64,000 nt of DNA from Marinilabilia rubra (GCF_003121985.1 NZ_QEWP01000002.1:310001-374000), one strand, 5' to 3'; shown: positions 26,068 through 35,916, counted from the stretch's first letter. Notes: generated from the letters alone by a model not told the origin. Program-made: numbers and translations.

Positions 26068-27672
26068 ATGAAACTAAATAAACACAGAATACTAACAGCA
26101 ACCTTTTTAGCCTTTATATTCACAAGCTTTGTAACGGCTCAAACCATCGACGAAGCTATTAAATATTCATTAACCCAACCTACCGGAACAGCCAGAAGCA
26201 TTGCACTGGGTGGAGCGATGGGTGCCCTTGGAGGGGATTATTCAGCCATAACGATTAACCCCGCAGGGATTGCAGTCTATCGAAGTAGCGAGTTTTCTTT
26301 TACGCCATCCCTCATTTTTAATCAGACGGATAGCTGGTACGACAGAGCCGCTGATAACATTAGTTATAGCTCCAATACAGCTAGTAGCGATAAATTCAGC
26401 TTCCCTGTCAACCAGATTTCCTATGTTGGAACCTTAAAATCGATGAGGGAAATCGACCGGGGAGTTGTCAGCTCCCATTTTGCAATTGGATATAATCGAA
26501 CGCAGAATTATAACAGAGAAACCTTCATACAAGGAAACAACATTCAATCCTCCTTTTTGGATGAGTTTGTGGATATAGCGAACAACTCGGGACTAACTCC
26601 TTTTTATACACAATTGGCATATAATGCTTTCCTTTTAGACCCTGTTTCGGAAGATGAAAACAATGGATATTTCAATGCCTTCGAGTATTTGGATAACGGT
26701 ACTCCATTGTGGGGGCCTGATAATGGTCTTAATCAGAGAAGAGTAATTGATGAAAGCGGGTATTCAGGTGATTTTAACATCACCTACGGTATCAACATCA
26801 GTAACAAACTTCTTCTTGGGGGGACCTTATCATTAGCAACTTTGAATTATGAGAAGAAGTATGAACACTATGAAGAAGTTGCTCCCTCTGAAAACCAGTG
26901 GACTTATCTAAACAACTACTCATTTTCGGAAAATTTATCTACTAACGGAACGGGAATTAACCTAAAACTGGGAGCCATTTTTAAACCAATTAATTCCGTT
27001 AGAATTGGAGCCAGCTTTAAAACCCCAACATTTTACTCCATCAATGAAGAATACTGGACCGAAATAAATATCCCAAAAAGTTTTGCTGATCAAAATACAG
27101 AGGGAAAAACCCAATTTGAGTCAGATTATGGAGATTACTCTTATAATTTTCGTACCCCATATCAGGCAACCGGTAGTTTTGCCTATATTTTTGGAACCAA
27201 GGGATTGATAAGCATAGATTACGAATATACCGATTTTGCGAATATGAACTTTAAAAGCAAACAGGCGGTCACTAATGATATCACAGCTTTAGAAGATTTA
27301 AACAACCAAATATCGGATGTTTACAAACCAACGCACAATATTAGAATTGGAGCTGAGTATAAGCTCTTACCAACTATAGCATTAAGAGCAGGTGCAGCCA
27401 GCTTTCAGTCCCCATATAAAAACCAATTAATCATCAACAAAGAAGATGGAACATCTGAAAAGTTTGATTTTGAAAATGAAAAATATGATATAACAGGCGG
27501 TATTGGTTTCATGCATCAAAATATGAGCATTGATATTTCTTATCTTTATAGAAACATTTCATACATCAACTCATTATATTATGCCCCGCACGTTTCAGAT
27601 GAAAGTCAATATCCAGCAAAAATCACCTCAACTGATCACCAATTAGCGGTAACTCTTGGATGGAGATTTTAA
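26068..27672 (+). CDS. FadL/OmpP1-like outer membrane transport protein
   Basis: A 534-residue outer membrane barrel with a signal peptide cleaved near FVTAQ. The mature N-terminus TARSIALGGAMGALGGDYSAITINPAGIA is the hallmark of FadL/TodX-type hydrophobic-compound porins, where a conserved NPAG forms the hatch. The body shows many alternating strands and ends in a barrel-like LAVTLGWRF. It probably imports hydrophobic compounds; the substrate is unknown. It has its own terminator and follows the lipoprotein gene across another, so it is likely a separate transcript. Confidence 0.85.
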   Translation: MKLNKHRILTATFLAFIFTSFVTAQTIDEAIKYSLTQPTGTARSIALGGAMGALGGDYSAITINPAGIAVYRSSEFSFTPSLIFNQTDSWYDRAADNISYSSNTASSDKFSFPVNQISYVGTLKSMREIDRGVVSSHFAIGYNRTQNYNRETFIQGNNIQSSFLDEFVDIANNSGLTPFYTQLAYNAFLLDPVSEDENNGYFNAFEYLDNGTPLWGPDNGLNQRRVIDESGYSGDFNITYGINISNKLLLGGTLSLATLNYEKKYEHYEEVAPSENQWTYLNNYSFSENLSTNGTGINLKLGAIFKPINSVRIGASFKTPTFYSINEEYWTEINIPKSFADQNTEGKTQFESDYGDYSYNFRTPYQATGSFAYIFGTKGLISIDYEYTDFANMNFKSKQAVTNDITALEDLNNQISDVYKPTHNIRIGAEYKLLPTIALRAGAASFQSPYKNQLIINKEDGTSEKFDFENEKYDITGGIGFMHQNMSIDISYLYRNISYINSLYYAPHVSDESQYPAKITSTDHQLAVTLGWRF

Positions 27673-27696
27673 TTGAAAACAATTGATTTTTCATAA

Positions 27697-27738
27697 AAGG
27701 CTTGAATCGAAATGATATTTGAGATTCAAGCCTTTTTT
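27697..27738 (+). terminator. Terminator of the FadL-like gene
   Basis: AAGGCTTGAATC pairs perfectly with GATTCAAGCCTT and is followed by TTTTAT. It lies about 25 bases after the stop. Confidence 0.85.
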
Positions 27739-28244
27739 ATATCTTGATAACAACCGTCCCTTAAGTAGCCCCCTCTACTCCTATAAAAAATCATTATTGT
27801 CTGTTAAAACCATAACACTGTTCTTTTTACGCTCAAGCCGCATTCCCGATTACTGGTTACCAGCTACATAGACTTAATACTGTTGAAGTAAAAAGGCCCG
27901 TTAGGGCTGCAATGCCGGTAGAAATTAAACCTTCAATCAGGGCTTAAGTCCTATAGGATGTAAATACTGTTTCGTACCCTCGGCACTCATTCTTCATGGG
28001 GAGAAGATTCTAACAATATTTCGTTCCTCCGGGACTTGGGAGTAAATTAGTATTTCTGATAACTAAGCAATCAAATCGAAACCAGAACTTCGGTTTAGAA
28101 ATCAAAAGCCTTAAAAAACTGAAATCGGGATCAGCAAAAAAAGACTTTTCAACCCTATTTTCACTTCCCTTGATTGGTTCACAGGCCAAGGCCCATCCTT
28201 TGCTGCAGGCATGTTATTAATTTAGGTTAAAAACGGATGATCAA
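27739..28244. repeat. Gap with degenerate hairpin repeats
   Basis: No gene is present. On the minus strand, units resembling GTCCCGGAGGAACGAAATATT recur about every 50 bp: near 28011-28038, 27961-27986 (GTGCCGAGGGTACGAAACAGT), 27946-27960 (a shorter CATCCTATAGGACTT) and 27895-27926 (GCAGCCCTAACGGGC). Each holds a small imperfect palindrome. This looks like a decayed intergenic repeat array. Confidence 0.5.
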
Positions 28245-28280
28245 TAAAAAAGCTGCCCAAAACTAATTGAACAGCTTTTC
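28245..28280 (-). terminator. Terminator of cysN
   Basis: On the minus strand AAAGCTG and CAGCTTT form a stem around an A/T-rich loop, followed by TTTTATT. It begins about 20 bases after the cysN stop. Confidence 0.65.
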
Positions 28281-28299
28281 CCTGTTATGATAAAATCTA

Positions 28300-29586
28300 T
28301 TACACTATCATTCCGGCAGCAACTGTCTCATTAGTTGATTCATCAATAAGCACAAGGCTTCCGGTATTTCGGTTAACATTGTAAGAATCGAAAAACAAAG
28401 GCTTTGTTGTGCGTAGCTTCACACGAACGATGTCATTCATTCCAACGTCTAGGTCATCCGAATCTTTCTCAAGGGTATTGATATTCATTTTGTAATCGAC
28501 ACTCTTGACCATGCAACGCATCTCAGAAGTTGTCTGACGCAAAGTATATTTACCTCTTGGCACCATCTTCCGGTCATTAAACCAGCACAACATTACATCA
28601 ATATCCTGGCCTATCACGGGTTCGTGACCATTGGTCTCTTTTACCAACATATCTCCACGGCTGATGTCAATATCATCTTCCAGTTGAACAGACACGGACT
28701 GCGGAGCGAACGCGGTCTTTAGACTATCCTTAAAAAGGTCAATGGTTTTAACTTTTGAAGTAAAACCTGATGGTAATACTTTTACTGTATCCCCCACATT
28801 GAGACTTCCACTTACAACACGGCCACCATATCCCCTATAGTCGGGATACTCTTTAGATTGTGGTCGAATCACATACTGAACAGGCATTCTGAAATCAGAT
28901 CGGTTAAGATCACTTCCGATATGCAGGTTCTCCAACAAATACATCAAAGTAGGCCCATCGTACCATTCCATCTTTTCGGAACGGGTAACCACATTATCTC
29001 CTACCAAGGCACTGATGGGAACATAACGAACATCTTTAACGCTCAGTTTTGAGGAAATATCTTCAACATCAGCCTTAATTTGCTCAAACACTTCTTCCTT
29101 GTAATCAACCAAATCCATCTTATTCACACAAATAATGATATGAGGAATTTGCAACAAAGAAGCAATATAAGTGTGGCGACGAGTCTGTTCCAAAACACCA
29201 TGACGGGCATCAACCAAAATAATGGCTGCATTAGCAGTGCTTGCACCAGTCACCATATTACGGGTATACTGAATATGTCCGGGAGTATCTGCAATAATAA
29301 ACTTACGTTTAGGGGTAGCAAAATAACGATAAGCTACATCTATGGTAATCCCCTGTTCTCTTTCAGCTTTAAGACCATCTGTAAGCAAGGCCAGATTAAC
29401 ATCTTCACCACCTGAGCGAATACTTGCTCTTTCGATGGCCTCCATTTGATCTTCAAAAATGGCTTTTGAGTCGAATAATAAACGACCGATCAGGGTACTT
29501 TTGCCGTCATCAACGCTACCCGCGGTGGTAAACCGCAAAAGCTCCATATCTAAATATCCGGATTCTTTTCCACTCATTTTTTTCAA
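28300..29586 (-). CDS. cysN: Sulfate adenylyltransferase subunit 1, GTPase CysN
   Basis: The regulatory GTPase subunit that drives adenylyl sulfate formation together with CysD. It has 428 residues. The P-loop GSVDDGKST is at residues 23-31; DTPGHIQYTRNM (G3) and NKMDLVD (G4) follow. Domain 2 and 3 beta-barrels of the EF-Tu type occupy the rest. There is no fused CysC kinase domain, consistent with the short length. It lies 109 bases after cysD; the gap includes a CCCCC/GGGGG-rich hairpin near 29670-29695. Confidence 0.95.
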   Translation of the reverse strand: MKKMSGKESGYLDMELLRFTTAGSVDDGKSTLIGRLLFDSKAIFEDQMEAIERASIRSGGEDVNLALLTDGLKAEREQGITIDVAYRYFATPKRKFIIADTPGHIQYTRNMVTGASTANAAIILVDARHGVLEQTRRHTYIASLLQIPHIIICVNKMDLVDYKEEVFEQIKADVEDISSKLSVKDVRYVPISALVGDNVVTRSEKMEWYDGPTLMYLLENLHIGSDLNRSDFRMPVQYVIRPQSKEYPDYRGYGGRVVSGSLNVGDTVKVLPSGFTSKVKTIDLFKDSLKTAFAPQSVSVQLEDDIDISRGDMLVKETNGHEPVIGQDIDVMLCWFNDRKMVPRGKYTLRQTTSEMRCMVKSVDYKMNINTLEKDSDDLDVGMNDIVRVKLRTTKPLFFDSYNVNRNTGSLVLIDESTNETVAAGMIV

Positions 29587-29695
29587 TTATCTATTTACAA
29601 TGACCAATAAACAATGATCAATTATCAGTTTCTATTTTTTTTTGGAACTCAAAACCCCACATCTTTTTGTCCCCCTTGGGGGGATTTAGGGGGCC

Positions 29696-30601
29696 CTAGA
29701 AGTATCCTTCACGCTTACGGTCTTCCATTGCAGACTCAGAACGTTTGTCATCAGCACGGCCACCACGTTCAGTCACACGTGTTGCAGCGACCTCCTGAAT
29801 AATATCCTGAATATTATTGGCCGTTGAAAGGGTTACACCGGTACAGGTAACATCTCCAATAGTGCGACAGCGTACATCACGCATTTCCAATTTCTCTCCT
29901 TCTTTTAATTGCATAAAAGGAGCTTTGGCCATCCAAACGCCATCACGTTGGAAGACCTCACGCTTATGCGTAAAATAGAGAGAAGGCAATTCAATTTCTT
30001 CCATATAAATATATTGCCAAACATCCATCTCAGTCCAGTTACTAATAGGAAATACCCTGAAATGTTCACCCATATTTTTCTTAGCATTGAAAAGATTCCA
30101 AAGCTCCGGACGCTGGTTTTTAGGATCCCATTGTCCAAACTCATCCCTGTGGGAGAAAAAACGTTCTTTGGCGCGTGCTTTTTCTTCATCGCGTCGCCCC
30201 CCTCCCATGGCTGCATCAAACTTTTCCTGTTCAATAGCATCCAAAAGAGTAATGGTTTGCATTTTATTCCGGCTGGCATTGATTCCGGTTTCCTCCACTG
30301 CCTTACCCTGGTCAATGGTGTCCTGAACATACTTAACAATACAGCGTGCACCGGTTTTCTCCATCAGGTTATCGCGGTATTCGATAGTTTCAGGGAAGTT
30401 GTGCCCCGTATCGATGTGCATCAATGGGAAAGGCACCTTTGCAGGCCAAAAAGCCTTGCGGGCAAGGTGAAACATAACAATCGAATCTTTACCCCCCGAA
30501 AAAAGCATAACAGGATTCTCAAACTGGGCGGCCACCTCCCGAATCACGAAAATCGATTCAGCTTCAAGTTCTCTAAGGTGGTTAATCTGGTATTTATCCA
30601 T
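29696..30601 (-). CDS. cysD: Sulfate adenylyltransferase subunit 2 CysD
   Basis: The catalytic subunit making adenosine 5'-phosphosulfate from ATP and sulfate. It has 301 residues. The PP-loop SGGKDS is at residues 35-40 in VMLFSGGKDSIV. Further conserved blocks are HIDTGHNFPETIEYRD, GGRRDEEKARAKERFFS near residue 155, and WTEMDVWQYI. The C-terminal DRKREGYF is typical. It is the first gene of cysD-cysN. The other assimilation genes (cysC, cysH, sulfite reductase) are not in the window. Confidence 0.96.
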   Translation of the reverse strand: MDKYQINHLRELEAESIFVIREVAAQFENPVMLFSGGKDSIVMFHLARKAFWPAKVPFPLMHIDTGHNFPETIEYRDNLMEKTGARCIVKYVQDTIDQGKAVEETGINASRNKMQTITLLDAIEQEKFDAAMGGGRRDEEKARAKERFFSHRDEFGQWDPKNQRPELWNLFNAKKNMGEHFRVFPISNWTEMDVWQYIYMEEIELPSLYFTHKREVFQRDGVWMAKAPFMQLKEGEKLEMRDVRCRTIGDVTCTGVTLSTANNIQDIIQEVAATRVTERGGRADDKRSESAMEDRKREGYF

Positions 30602-30711
30602 TTATCTGATTTTTTTCTTTTTTAGTAAAAGAACTCTTCTATTTTTTTTACTTCAGGCTCAACAAATTAAAAGGGCTCCTTTGGAATAACTTTTTGGTCT
30701 GAAAATCGCGC

Positions 30712-30743
30712 CAAATATACTCAATAAAAAAGCCATTCCCAAA
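30712..30743 (-). promoter_or_regulatory. Full Bacteroides-type promoter for cysDN
   Basis: On the minus strand TTTG (30740-30743) and TATATTTG (30712-30719) are 20 nt apart, matching the TTTG/TAnnTTTG promoter. The leader to cysD is about 105 nt. The -33 box lies in the loop of the fabI terminator. Confidence 0.7.
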
Positions 30744-30758
30744 AAATGGAATGGCCTT
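30725..30758 (-). terminator. Terminator of fabI
   Basis: On the minus strand GCCATTCC pairs with GGAATGGC around a T-rich loop, followed by six T. It overlaps the cysDN promoter. Confidence 0.8.
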
Positions 30759-30812
30759 GTTAATTAAGTTCTGATGAAATGAGATCATTTCATTTTATCT
30801 GACTTCATTTCC

Positions 30813-31658
30813 TCAATAAAGGTCTTCTATTTCTCCCGAATCAAAGCTCTTATTATATTGCTTCATCGCCCTCATACTCATACCCATACTGGAAAAACCA
30901 CCATCATGATAAAGGTTCTGCATGGTCACTTTTCGAGCATAATCGGAGAACATCATCAGACAGAAATTAGCACAATCTTCAGCATCTGCGTTGCCGAGTG
31001 GTGACATACGATCGGAGAAGTCGATCAAACCATCAATACCTTTTACCCCGCTACCGGCAGTTGTAACTGTTGGCGACTGACTAATGGTGTTGACACGTAC
31101 TTTTTTCTGGCGTCCGAAAATATAACCAAAACTACGGGCAATGGACTCAAGCAATGCCTTGGCATCGGCCATATCGTTATACCCATAAAGTGTACGTTGA
31201 GCAGCAACATAGGACAAAGCCAAAACAGAAGCCCATTCATTCATGGCATCCTGCTTAAATGCTACCTGCAACATTTTATGGAATGAAATAGCTGAAATGT
31301 CTAATGTTTTCTGAAGATAGTTGTAATCCAAATCGTGATAAACCCGTTTCTTACGAACGTTTAGCGACATCCCGATTGAGTGGAGCACAAAGTCAATCTT
31401 TCCGCCTAAAACCTCCGTAGATTTCTTGAAAACATTTTCAAGATCTTCCACATTGGTGGCATCTGCAGGAATCAATTCTGCTCCTGTTTTTTCGGCCAAT
31501 TTGGTGACGTCTCCCATCCGGCAAGCCACATGGGTGTTGGACAAAGTAAAAGTAGCGCCTTCTTCATGGGCCAACTCTGCTACCTTCCAAGCAATTGACA
31601 TATCATTGAGGGCTCCAAAAATAATCCCTCTTTTCCCTTTTAACAAGTTATTTCCCAT
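30813..31658 (-). CDS. fabI: Enoyl-[acyl-carrier-protein] reductase FabI
   Basis: NADH-dependent last-step enzyme of fatty acid elongation. It has 281 residues from the ATG at 31658. The nucleotide-binding start LLKGKRGIIFGALNDMSIAW is typical of FabI. The catalytic pair Y160-x6-K167 is present in LYGYNDMADAK. LHSIGMSLN and the C-terminal YHDGGFSSMGM region agree. A 13-residue upstream extension is rejected because a promoter element at 31684-31691 would start transcription near 31680, inside it. A terminator follows. Confidence 0.94.
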   Translation of the reverse strand: MGNNLLKGKRGIIFGALNDMSIAWKVAELAHEEGATFTLSNTHVACRMGDVTKLAEKTGAELIPADATNVEDLENVFKKSTEVLGGKIDFVLHSIGMSLNVRKKRVYHDLDYNYLQKTLDISAISFHKMLQVAFKQDAMNEWASVLALSYVAAQRTLYGYNDMADAKALLESIARSFGYIFGRQKKVRVNTISQSPTVTTAGSGVKGIDGLIDFSDRMSPLGNADAEDCANFCLMMFSDYARKVTMQNLYHDGGFSSMGMSMRAMKQYNKSFDSGEIEDLY

Positions 31659-31683
31659 ATCGATAAAATTGTTTTTCAGGCTG

Positions 31684-31691
31684 CAAATATA
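31684..31691 (-). promoter_or_regulatory. Bacteroides-type -7 element for fabI
   Basis: The minus strand reads TATATTTG, 25 bases before the chosen fabI ATG. Confidence 0.55.
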
Positions 31692-31851
31692 TTGCAAAAT
31701 CGTAATCAGCGAAACAATTACGAACTCTTGTGTTTATAGAATCTATTTAAAAACAAGTCAAACGACTTACTAACAACTATTTATCAAATAAAAAACGATG
31801 CATATTTAACAAAAATACACACCATTAAAGGATTTATAGTTAAGTCAGACC

Positions 31852-33507
31852 TTAATTCTCCATTAAAAACCGAGCATTTTCAAGTGCAGCATCCGTAACC
31901 CGGGCACCACTCAACATTCCGGCTATCTCTGCCAATCTTTCATCGGTACCTAACAACTTAACCGAAGAAATAGTTTGATGATCCGTTTCAGTCTTAAAAA
32001 CTTTGAAGTGTCGCTGACCTTTACCGGCAATTTGCGGAAGATGTGTAATGCTCACCACCTGGATGTTTTGCCCCATTCCCTGCATAATTCGCCCCATACG
32101 ATCGGCTATTTCTCCTGAAACTCCGGTATCAATCTCATCGAAAATAATGGTAGGTAAACCTTTGGCAGAGGACAAAAGCGATTTAATACAAAGCATCACA
32201 CGCGATATTTCACCTCCGGAGGCTACTTTAGGGATATCTGTGAGGCCGGCACTTTTATTGGCAGAAAATAAAAATGCTATTTCGTCCCCTCCGTTCTGTC
32301 CGTATTCTTTCACAGGGGTGTTATTCACAGAAAATCTTGCATGAGGCATTCCAAGCTCCCTTAATTGGCCCTGCACCGTGTTTTCTATATTACTGAACAC
32401 TTTTTCTCTGCTCTTTGTCAGCGCAACAGCATGTTTATCGAGAGCCGTTTCAGCTTCTTCAATTTTTTTCTGAATAGCAGACAGATCCTCATCAAAAGAG
32501 GCCAGTTGCCGGAGCTTAGCCGAGAGGTCCTCTTTTAGACCCAACAAAGCTTCCACCGAATCAACATGATGCTTTTGCTGGAGCGAATAGATCATATCCA
32601 AACGGTCCTGAACTACCTGCTGACGTGCAGGATCATATTCAACATCGGTTCCCCGTTCTGAAATTTCTTCAGCAATGTCTTTCAGTTCAATATAAGCTGA
32701 TTCAAGACGGGACGCCAACTCTTCTCCATCAGAAAGATATGCAGCAATTTTCCGAAGTTCATCCTTGAGGTGAAACAATTCCTGGATCATAGGCTGTTCC
32801 CTCTCATAAAGTATATGCGAAGCCTGTGAAAGGACCGATTTTATGTCTTCTACATGGGTTAATTGCTCAAGTTCCTGCTCCAGCTCGTCCTGTTCGCCAG
32901 ACTGCAAATTGGCTTCTTCAAGTTGCTTAAACTGAAAATCCCAATAGTCCTGATCATCCCTTTGGCGGGCATTCATATCCTCAAGCCGCTTTTTCTCAGA
33001 AAGTAATGACCTGTATTGTCGATATGTTTCCTGATAAGTCTCAAGTTTTTCAGAGTTTCCGGCAACCGTATCTACTACATTAAGTTGAAAACGATTATCT
33101 CCCAGAAGTAAATTCTGATGCTGAGAATGGACATCTATCAACTTGCCAGATAGAAGTTTCAGGAAGTTTAAATTAACTGGAGTATCATTTACAAAAGCCC
33201 TGGATTTTCCTGATGGTAAAATCTCACGGCGCAAAACAGTTTCATCCTCATAATCCACATCTTCTTCTTCGAAATGTACTTTTAGGCCATACCTTGAAAC
33301 ATCAAAAACGCCTTCAATTACACACTTCTTCTCTTTGTCCCCAATAACAGAAGCATCGCTTCGTTGGCCAAGCACCAAACCCAGGGCACCAAGCATAATG
33401 GATTTACCGGCACCGGTTTCTCCTGTAATTACAGTAAAGCCTGAACCAAATTCAATTTCAGTTTTATCTATAAGGGCGTAATTTTTTATGGATAATGATT
33501 TCAACAT
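31852..33507 (-). CDS. recN: DNA repair protein RecN
   Basis: SMC-like ATPase in double-strand break repair, 551 residues. The N-terminal ATP-binding loop is GETGAGKS at residues 29-36 in FTVITGETGAGKSIM. A long central coiled coil rich in Glu, Leu and Gln covers about residues 150-370. The C-terminal half has the signature KVASGGEISRVMLCIK and Walker B IIFDEIDTGVSG. The length is normal. It is last in the run bamD, rpoZ, coaBC, DUF4835, recN, a gene order widely kept in Bacteroidota, and starts seven bases after DUF4835. Confidence 0.96.
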   Translation of the reverse strand: MLKSLSIKNYALIDKTEIEFGSGFTVITGETGAGKSIMLGALGLVLGQRSDASVIGDKEKKCVIEGVFDVSRYGLKVHFEEEDVDYEDETVLRREILPSGKSRAFVNDTPVNLNFLKLLSGKLIDVHSQHQNLLLGDNRFQLNVVDTVAGNSEKLETYQETYRQYRSLLSEKKRLEDMNARQRDDQDYWDFQFKQLEEANLQSGEQDELEQELEQLTHVEDIKSVLSQASHILYEREQPMIQELFHLKDELRKIAAYLSDGEELASRLESAYIELKDIAEEISERGTDVEYDPARQQVVQDRLDMIYSLQQKHHVDSVEALLGLKEDLSAKLRQLASFDEDLSAIQKKIEEAETALDKHAVALTKSREKVFSNIENTVQGQLRELGMPHARFSVNNTPVKEYGQNGGDEIAFLFSANKSAGLTDIPKVASGGEISRVMLCIKSLLSSAKGLPTIIFDEIDTGVSGEIADRMGRIMQGMGQNIQVVSITHLPQIAGKGQRHFKVFKTETDHQTISSVKLLGTDERLAEIAGMLSGARVTDAALENARFLMEN

Positions 33508-33514
33508 ATCGATA

Positions 33515-34417
33515 CTAGTTATCTTTCAGCAATTTCTCATAAGCATCGGAATTGGTCGGATTAATCTCTGTTAATATATTGACCACTTCTGCTTTTTCCA
33601 TGGAGAAAGATTCTGAAAAAATATTAACCAACTCTTTTTGTTTAGCGTCGAAAAACACCTGTAACGCGTAAGAACTTGGATCTGTTCGGTAAACGTCCCG
33701 CAGCAACTCTAGAGATTCTGCAATATTGGCCCTTCCCTCTTCCGGATCGTCAGACATCCGGTCCAGCCCGTTACGGTGGTATTCATAATAGCATTCGCGT
33801 AAGGGATGATGGTCCTCCTCAAGCAAGTTATCAATTAGCCAATACCTGTTTTGACGGCTTTCAAACTGTTTCCAACCTGCTTCTCTGGCGTTCTGCATCA
33901 TATTCACAATTTTTTCAGCCTCTTCAAAATATGGGTTACCAGCTTCCGGACTAAAAGTATCATAATCATATCCCAGAACTACGTAGGCGTAATAAGAAAG
34001 AATCGCTACCAGATTGGATTCGATATTATTCTCTTTAAATACAAGTGTTTCAAACTCCCCGTATTGAAAATCAATTTTATCGTCTTTCAGATTTAAAGTT
34101 GTTGTAGTGTAAGCAGAGTTAAAAACCGGCCTGCGAGCCTGAATTTGCAAAGATCCTTTAAATTGATCTACACCAATAAGTTCGTCAATGGTAAAATGGA
34201 AAGTACATTCAATACGCTCCGAAGTCTCATATACATGATTGGTCCACTGCTGGTTGTTCATAAACTCAAAAATGGACTCTCTGAGATTTTTAAAAACATT
34301 GCGATTGGTTCCCTGAACTGATGGTGCCACAACCTGAACTGCACACCTGAGCTCTTGTGCTTTCGCAGCAGACAAAGACACAAAAAGAATAACAAGGCAC
34401 AAAAAAAGTTTCTTCAT
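33515..34417 (-). CDS. DUF4835 family secreted protein
   Basis: A 300-residue exported protein with a signal peptide (LFLCLVILFVSLSAAKA) followed by QELRCAVQVVAP, the usual start of mature DUF4835 proteins. It contains FEFMNNQQWTNH, ECTFHFTI and an all-helical C-terminal half with TPR-like character. It is conserved in Bacteroidota between coaBC and recN; its function is unknown, probably envelope-related. The ATG at 34417 puts MKKLFL at the N-terminus. It is seven bases from recN. Confidence 0.88.
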   Translation of the reverse strand: MKKLFLCLVILFVSLSAAKAQELRCAVQVVAPSVQGTNRNVFKNLRESIFEFMNNQQWTNHVYETSERIECTFHFTIDELIGVDQFKGSLQIQARRPVFNSAYTTTTLNLKDDKIDFQYGEFETLVFKENNIESNLVAILSYYAYVVLGYDYDTFSPEAGNPYFEEAEKIVNMMQNAREAGWKQFESRQNRYWLIDNLLEEDHHPLRECYYEYHRNGLDRMSDDPEEGRANIAESLELLRDVYRTDPSSYALQVFFDAKQKELVNIFSESFSMEKAEVVNILTEINPTNSDAYEKLLKDN

Positions 34418-34504
34418 GAGCAAATTATCTTTTTAGGCCTGTAAAGAAAATGAGAACAAAGTCTTCAAAACTCAAGAACCAAGTGATTACACTTAAAAAA
34501 TCCT

Positions 34505-35713
34505 TTATGACAAGAGTTTTTGCTCCAAGACATTTACTATATCACAAGCCACTTCCTGTTTACTCTTTAACGGAAAATTTTCCTTTTTATGATCGCGGTG
34601 AATGATTGAAATGCGATTTGTATCCGTCATAAATCCTTCCCCTTCATTATTCGGGGAATTCAAAACAATAAAATCAAAGTTTTTAGTTTGCACTTTTTTT
34701 GCTGCATTGACCTCCTCATTATTGGTTTCAAGTGCAAAGCCAACAGTTATCTGTCCTTTCTTCTTAATAATTCCGGCACGTGCAGCTACATCAGGATTAG
34801 GCCTGAGCTGAAGAGAAATATTATCAGAGGAGCGTTTTATTTTATCTTCCGATTTGTTTTCCGGTGCATAATCAGAAACTGCGGCAGCAAATACAGCAGC
34901 ATCACAATCTGGAAAAATTTCCTGACATACCTGATCCATTTCATTTGCTGAAACAACATCTGTCCGGTTAATCAGGGAATTTCGAGCATTCAGCGAAACC
35001 GGCCCGGCTATCAAGGAAACCTCAGCTCCCCGAGTGGCAAGTTCTTCGGCAATAGCAAATCCCATTTTGCCTGATGAGTAATTGCCGATAAACCTGACCG
35101 GGTCAATGTTTTCGTAAGTGGGACCGGCAGTTACAAGCACTTTTTTACCGCTCAGAGACTTTTTTTTTTCAGAGCCAAGAATTTCCTTCAACCGTTCAAC
35201 AATCCCATCTGGTTCTTCCATGCGTCCTTTTCCTTCAAGTCCACTTGCCAATTCTCCCGTCCCAGGTTCAACAATGTGAGCCCCAAACTGACGCAAAACA
35301 TCAACATTTCTTTGATTGGCCGGATGTGCAAACATATCCAGATCCATCGCCGGAGCGACAACAACCGGGCACTTGGCAGAAAGATAAGTGGTAATCAGCA
35401 AATTGTCGCAAATGGCATTTACCATTTTACCCATAGTATTCGCCGACGCAGGAGCCACTACCATAATATCAGCCCAAATTCCCAAATCGACATGACTGTG
35501 CCAGGAACCGTCTGTATTTTCAAAAAATTCAGAAAGAACAGGCTTTCCTGACAAGGCTGACAGTGTAACAGTTGTGATAAATTCCTTTCCGGCAGGTGTA
35601 ATAATAACCTGAACCTCTGCCCCTTCTTTAACAAGGAGGCGAAGTAAGTATGCGGCTTTGTAAGCAGCTATACTACCGGTAATTCCTAAAATAACTTTCT
35701 TTCCTTTAAGCAT
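34505..35713 (-). CDS. coaBC: Bifunctional phosphopantothenoylcysteine decarboxylase/synthetase CoaBC
   Basis: Makes 4'-phosphopantetheine from 4'-phosphopantothenate and cysteine in coenzyme A synthesis. It has 402 residues. The flavin-dependent CoaC half comes first (GSIAAYKAAYLLR, active His in WHSHVDLG near residue 74, VVAPASANTMGKM). The motif usually written PxMNxxMW reads PAMDLDMF at residues 121-128, with Asp in place of Asn. The CoaB half follows, with VLVTAGPTYENIDPVRFIGNYSSGKMG and DKIKR. The length is normal. It lies about 200 bases after rpoZ in the bamD-recN run. Confidence 0.94.
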   Translation of the reverse strand: MLKGKKVILGITGSIAAYKAAYLLRLLVKEGAEVQVIITPAGKEFITTVTLSALSGKPVLSEFFENTDGSWHSHVDLGIWADIMVVAPASANTMGKMVNAICDNLLITTYLSAKCPVVVAPAMDLDMFAHPANQRNVDVLRQFGAHIVEPGTGELASGLEGKGRMEEPDGIVERLKEILGSEKKKSLSGKKVLVTAGPTYENIDPVRFIGNYSSGKMGFAIAEELATRGAEVSLIAGPVSLNARNSLINRTDVVSANEMDQVCQEIFPDCDAAVFAAAVSDYAPENKSEDKIKRSSDNISLQLRPNPDVAARAGIIKKKGQITVGFALETNNEEVNAAKKVQTKNFDFIVLNSPNNEGEGFMTDTNRISIIHRDHKKENFPLKSKQEVACDIVNVLEQKLLS

Positions 35714-35916
35714 TCAGCAAGCGAATTTTCCTGCAGGATATTTTAAAAAAGCAACAATCAACTAGATGTTTTTCAATGACACGTCATGGGTATTTAGGTC
35801 AAAAAACTAAAATCAATGCCTGTCAAAAATAAAATCATCCCCCTTTAAATGACTATACCTGCCTTACGGCAGGCAATAGCACCTATATCATTAAAAAATT
35901 AATAAAGCATGAGGAA

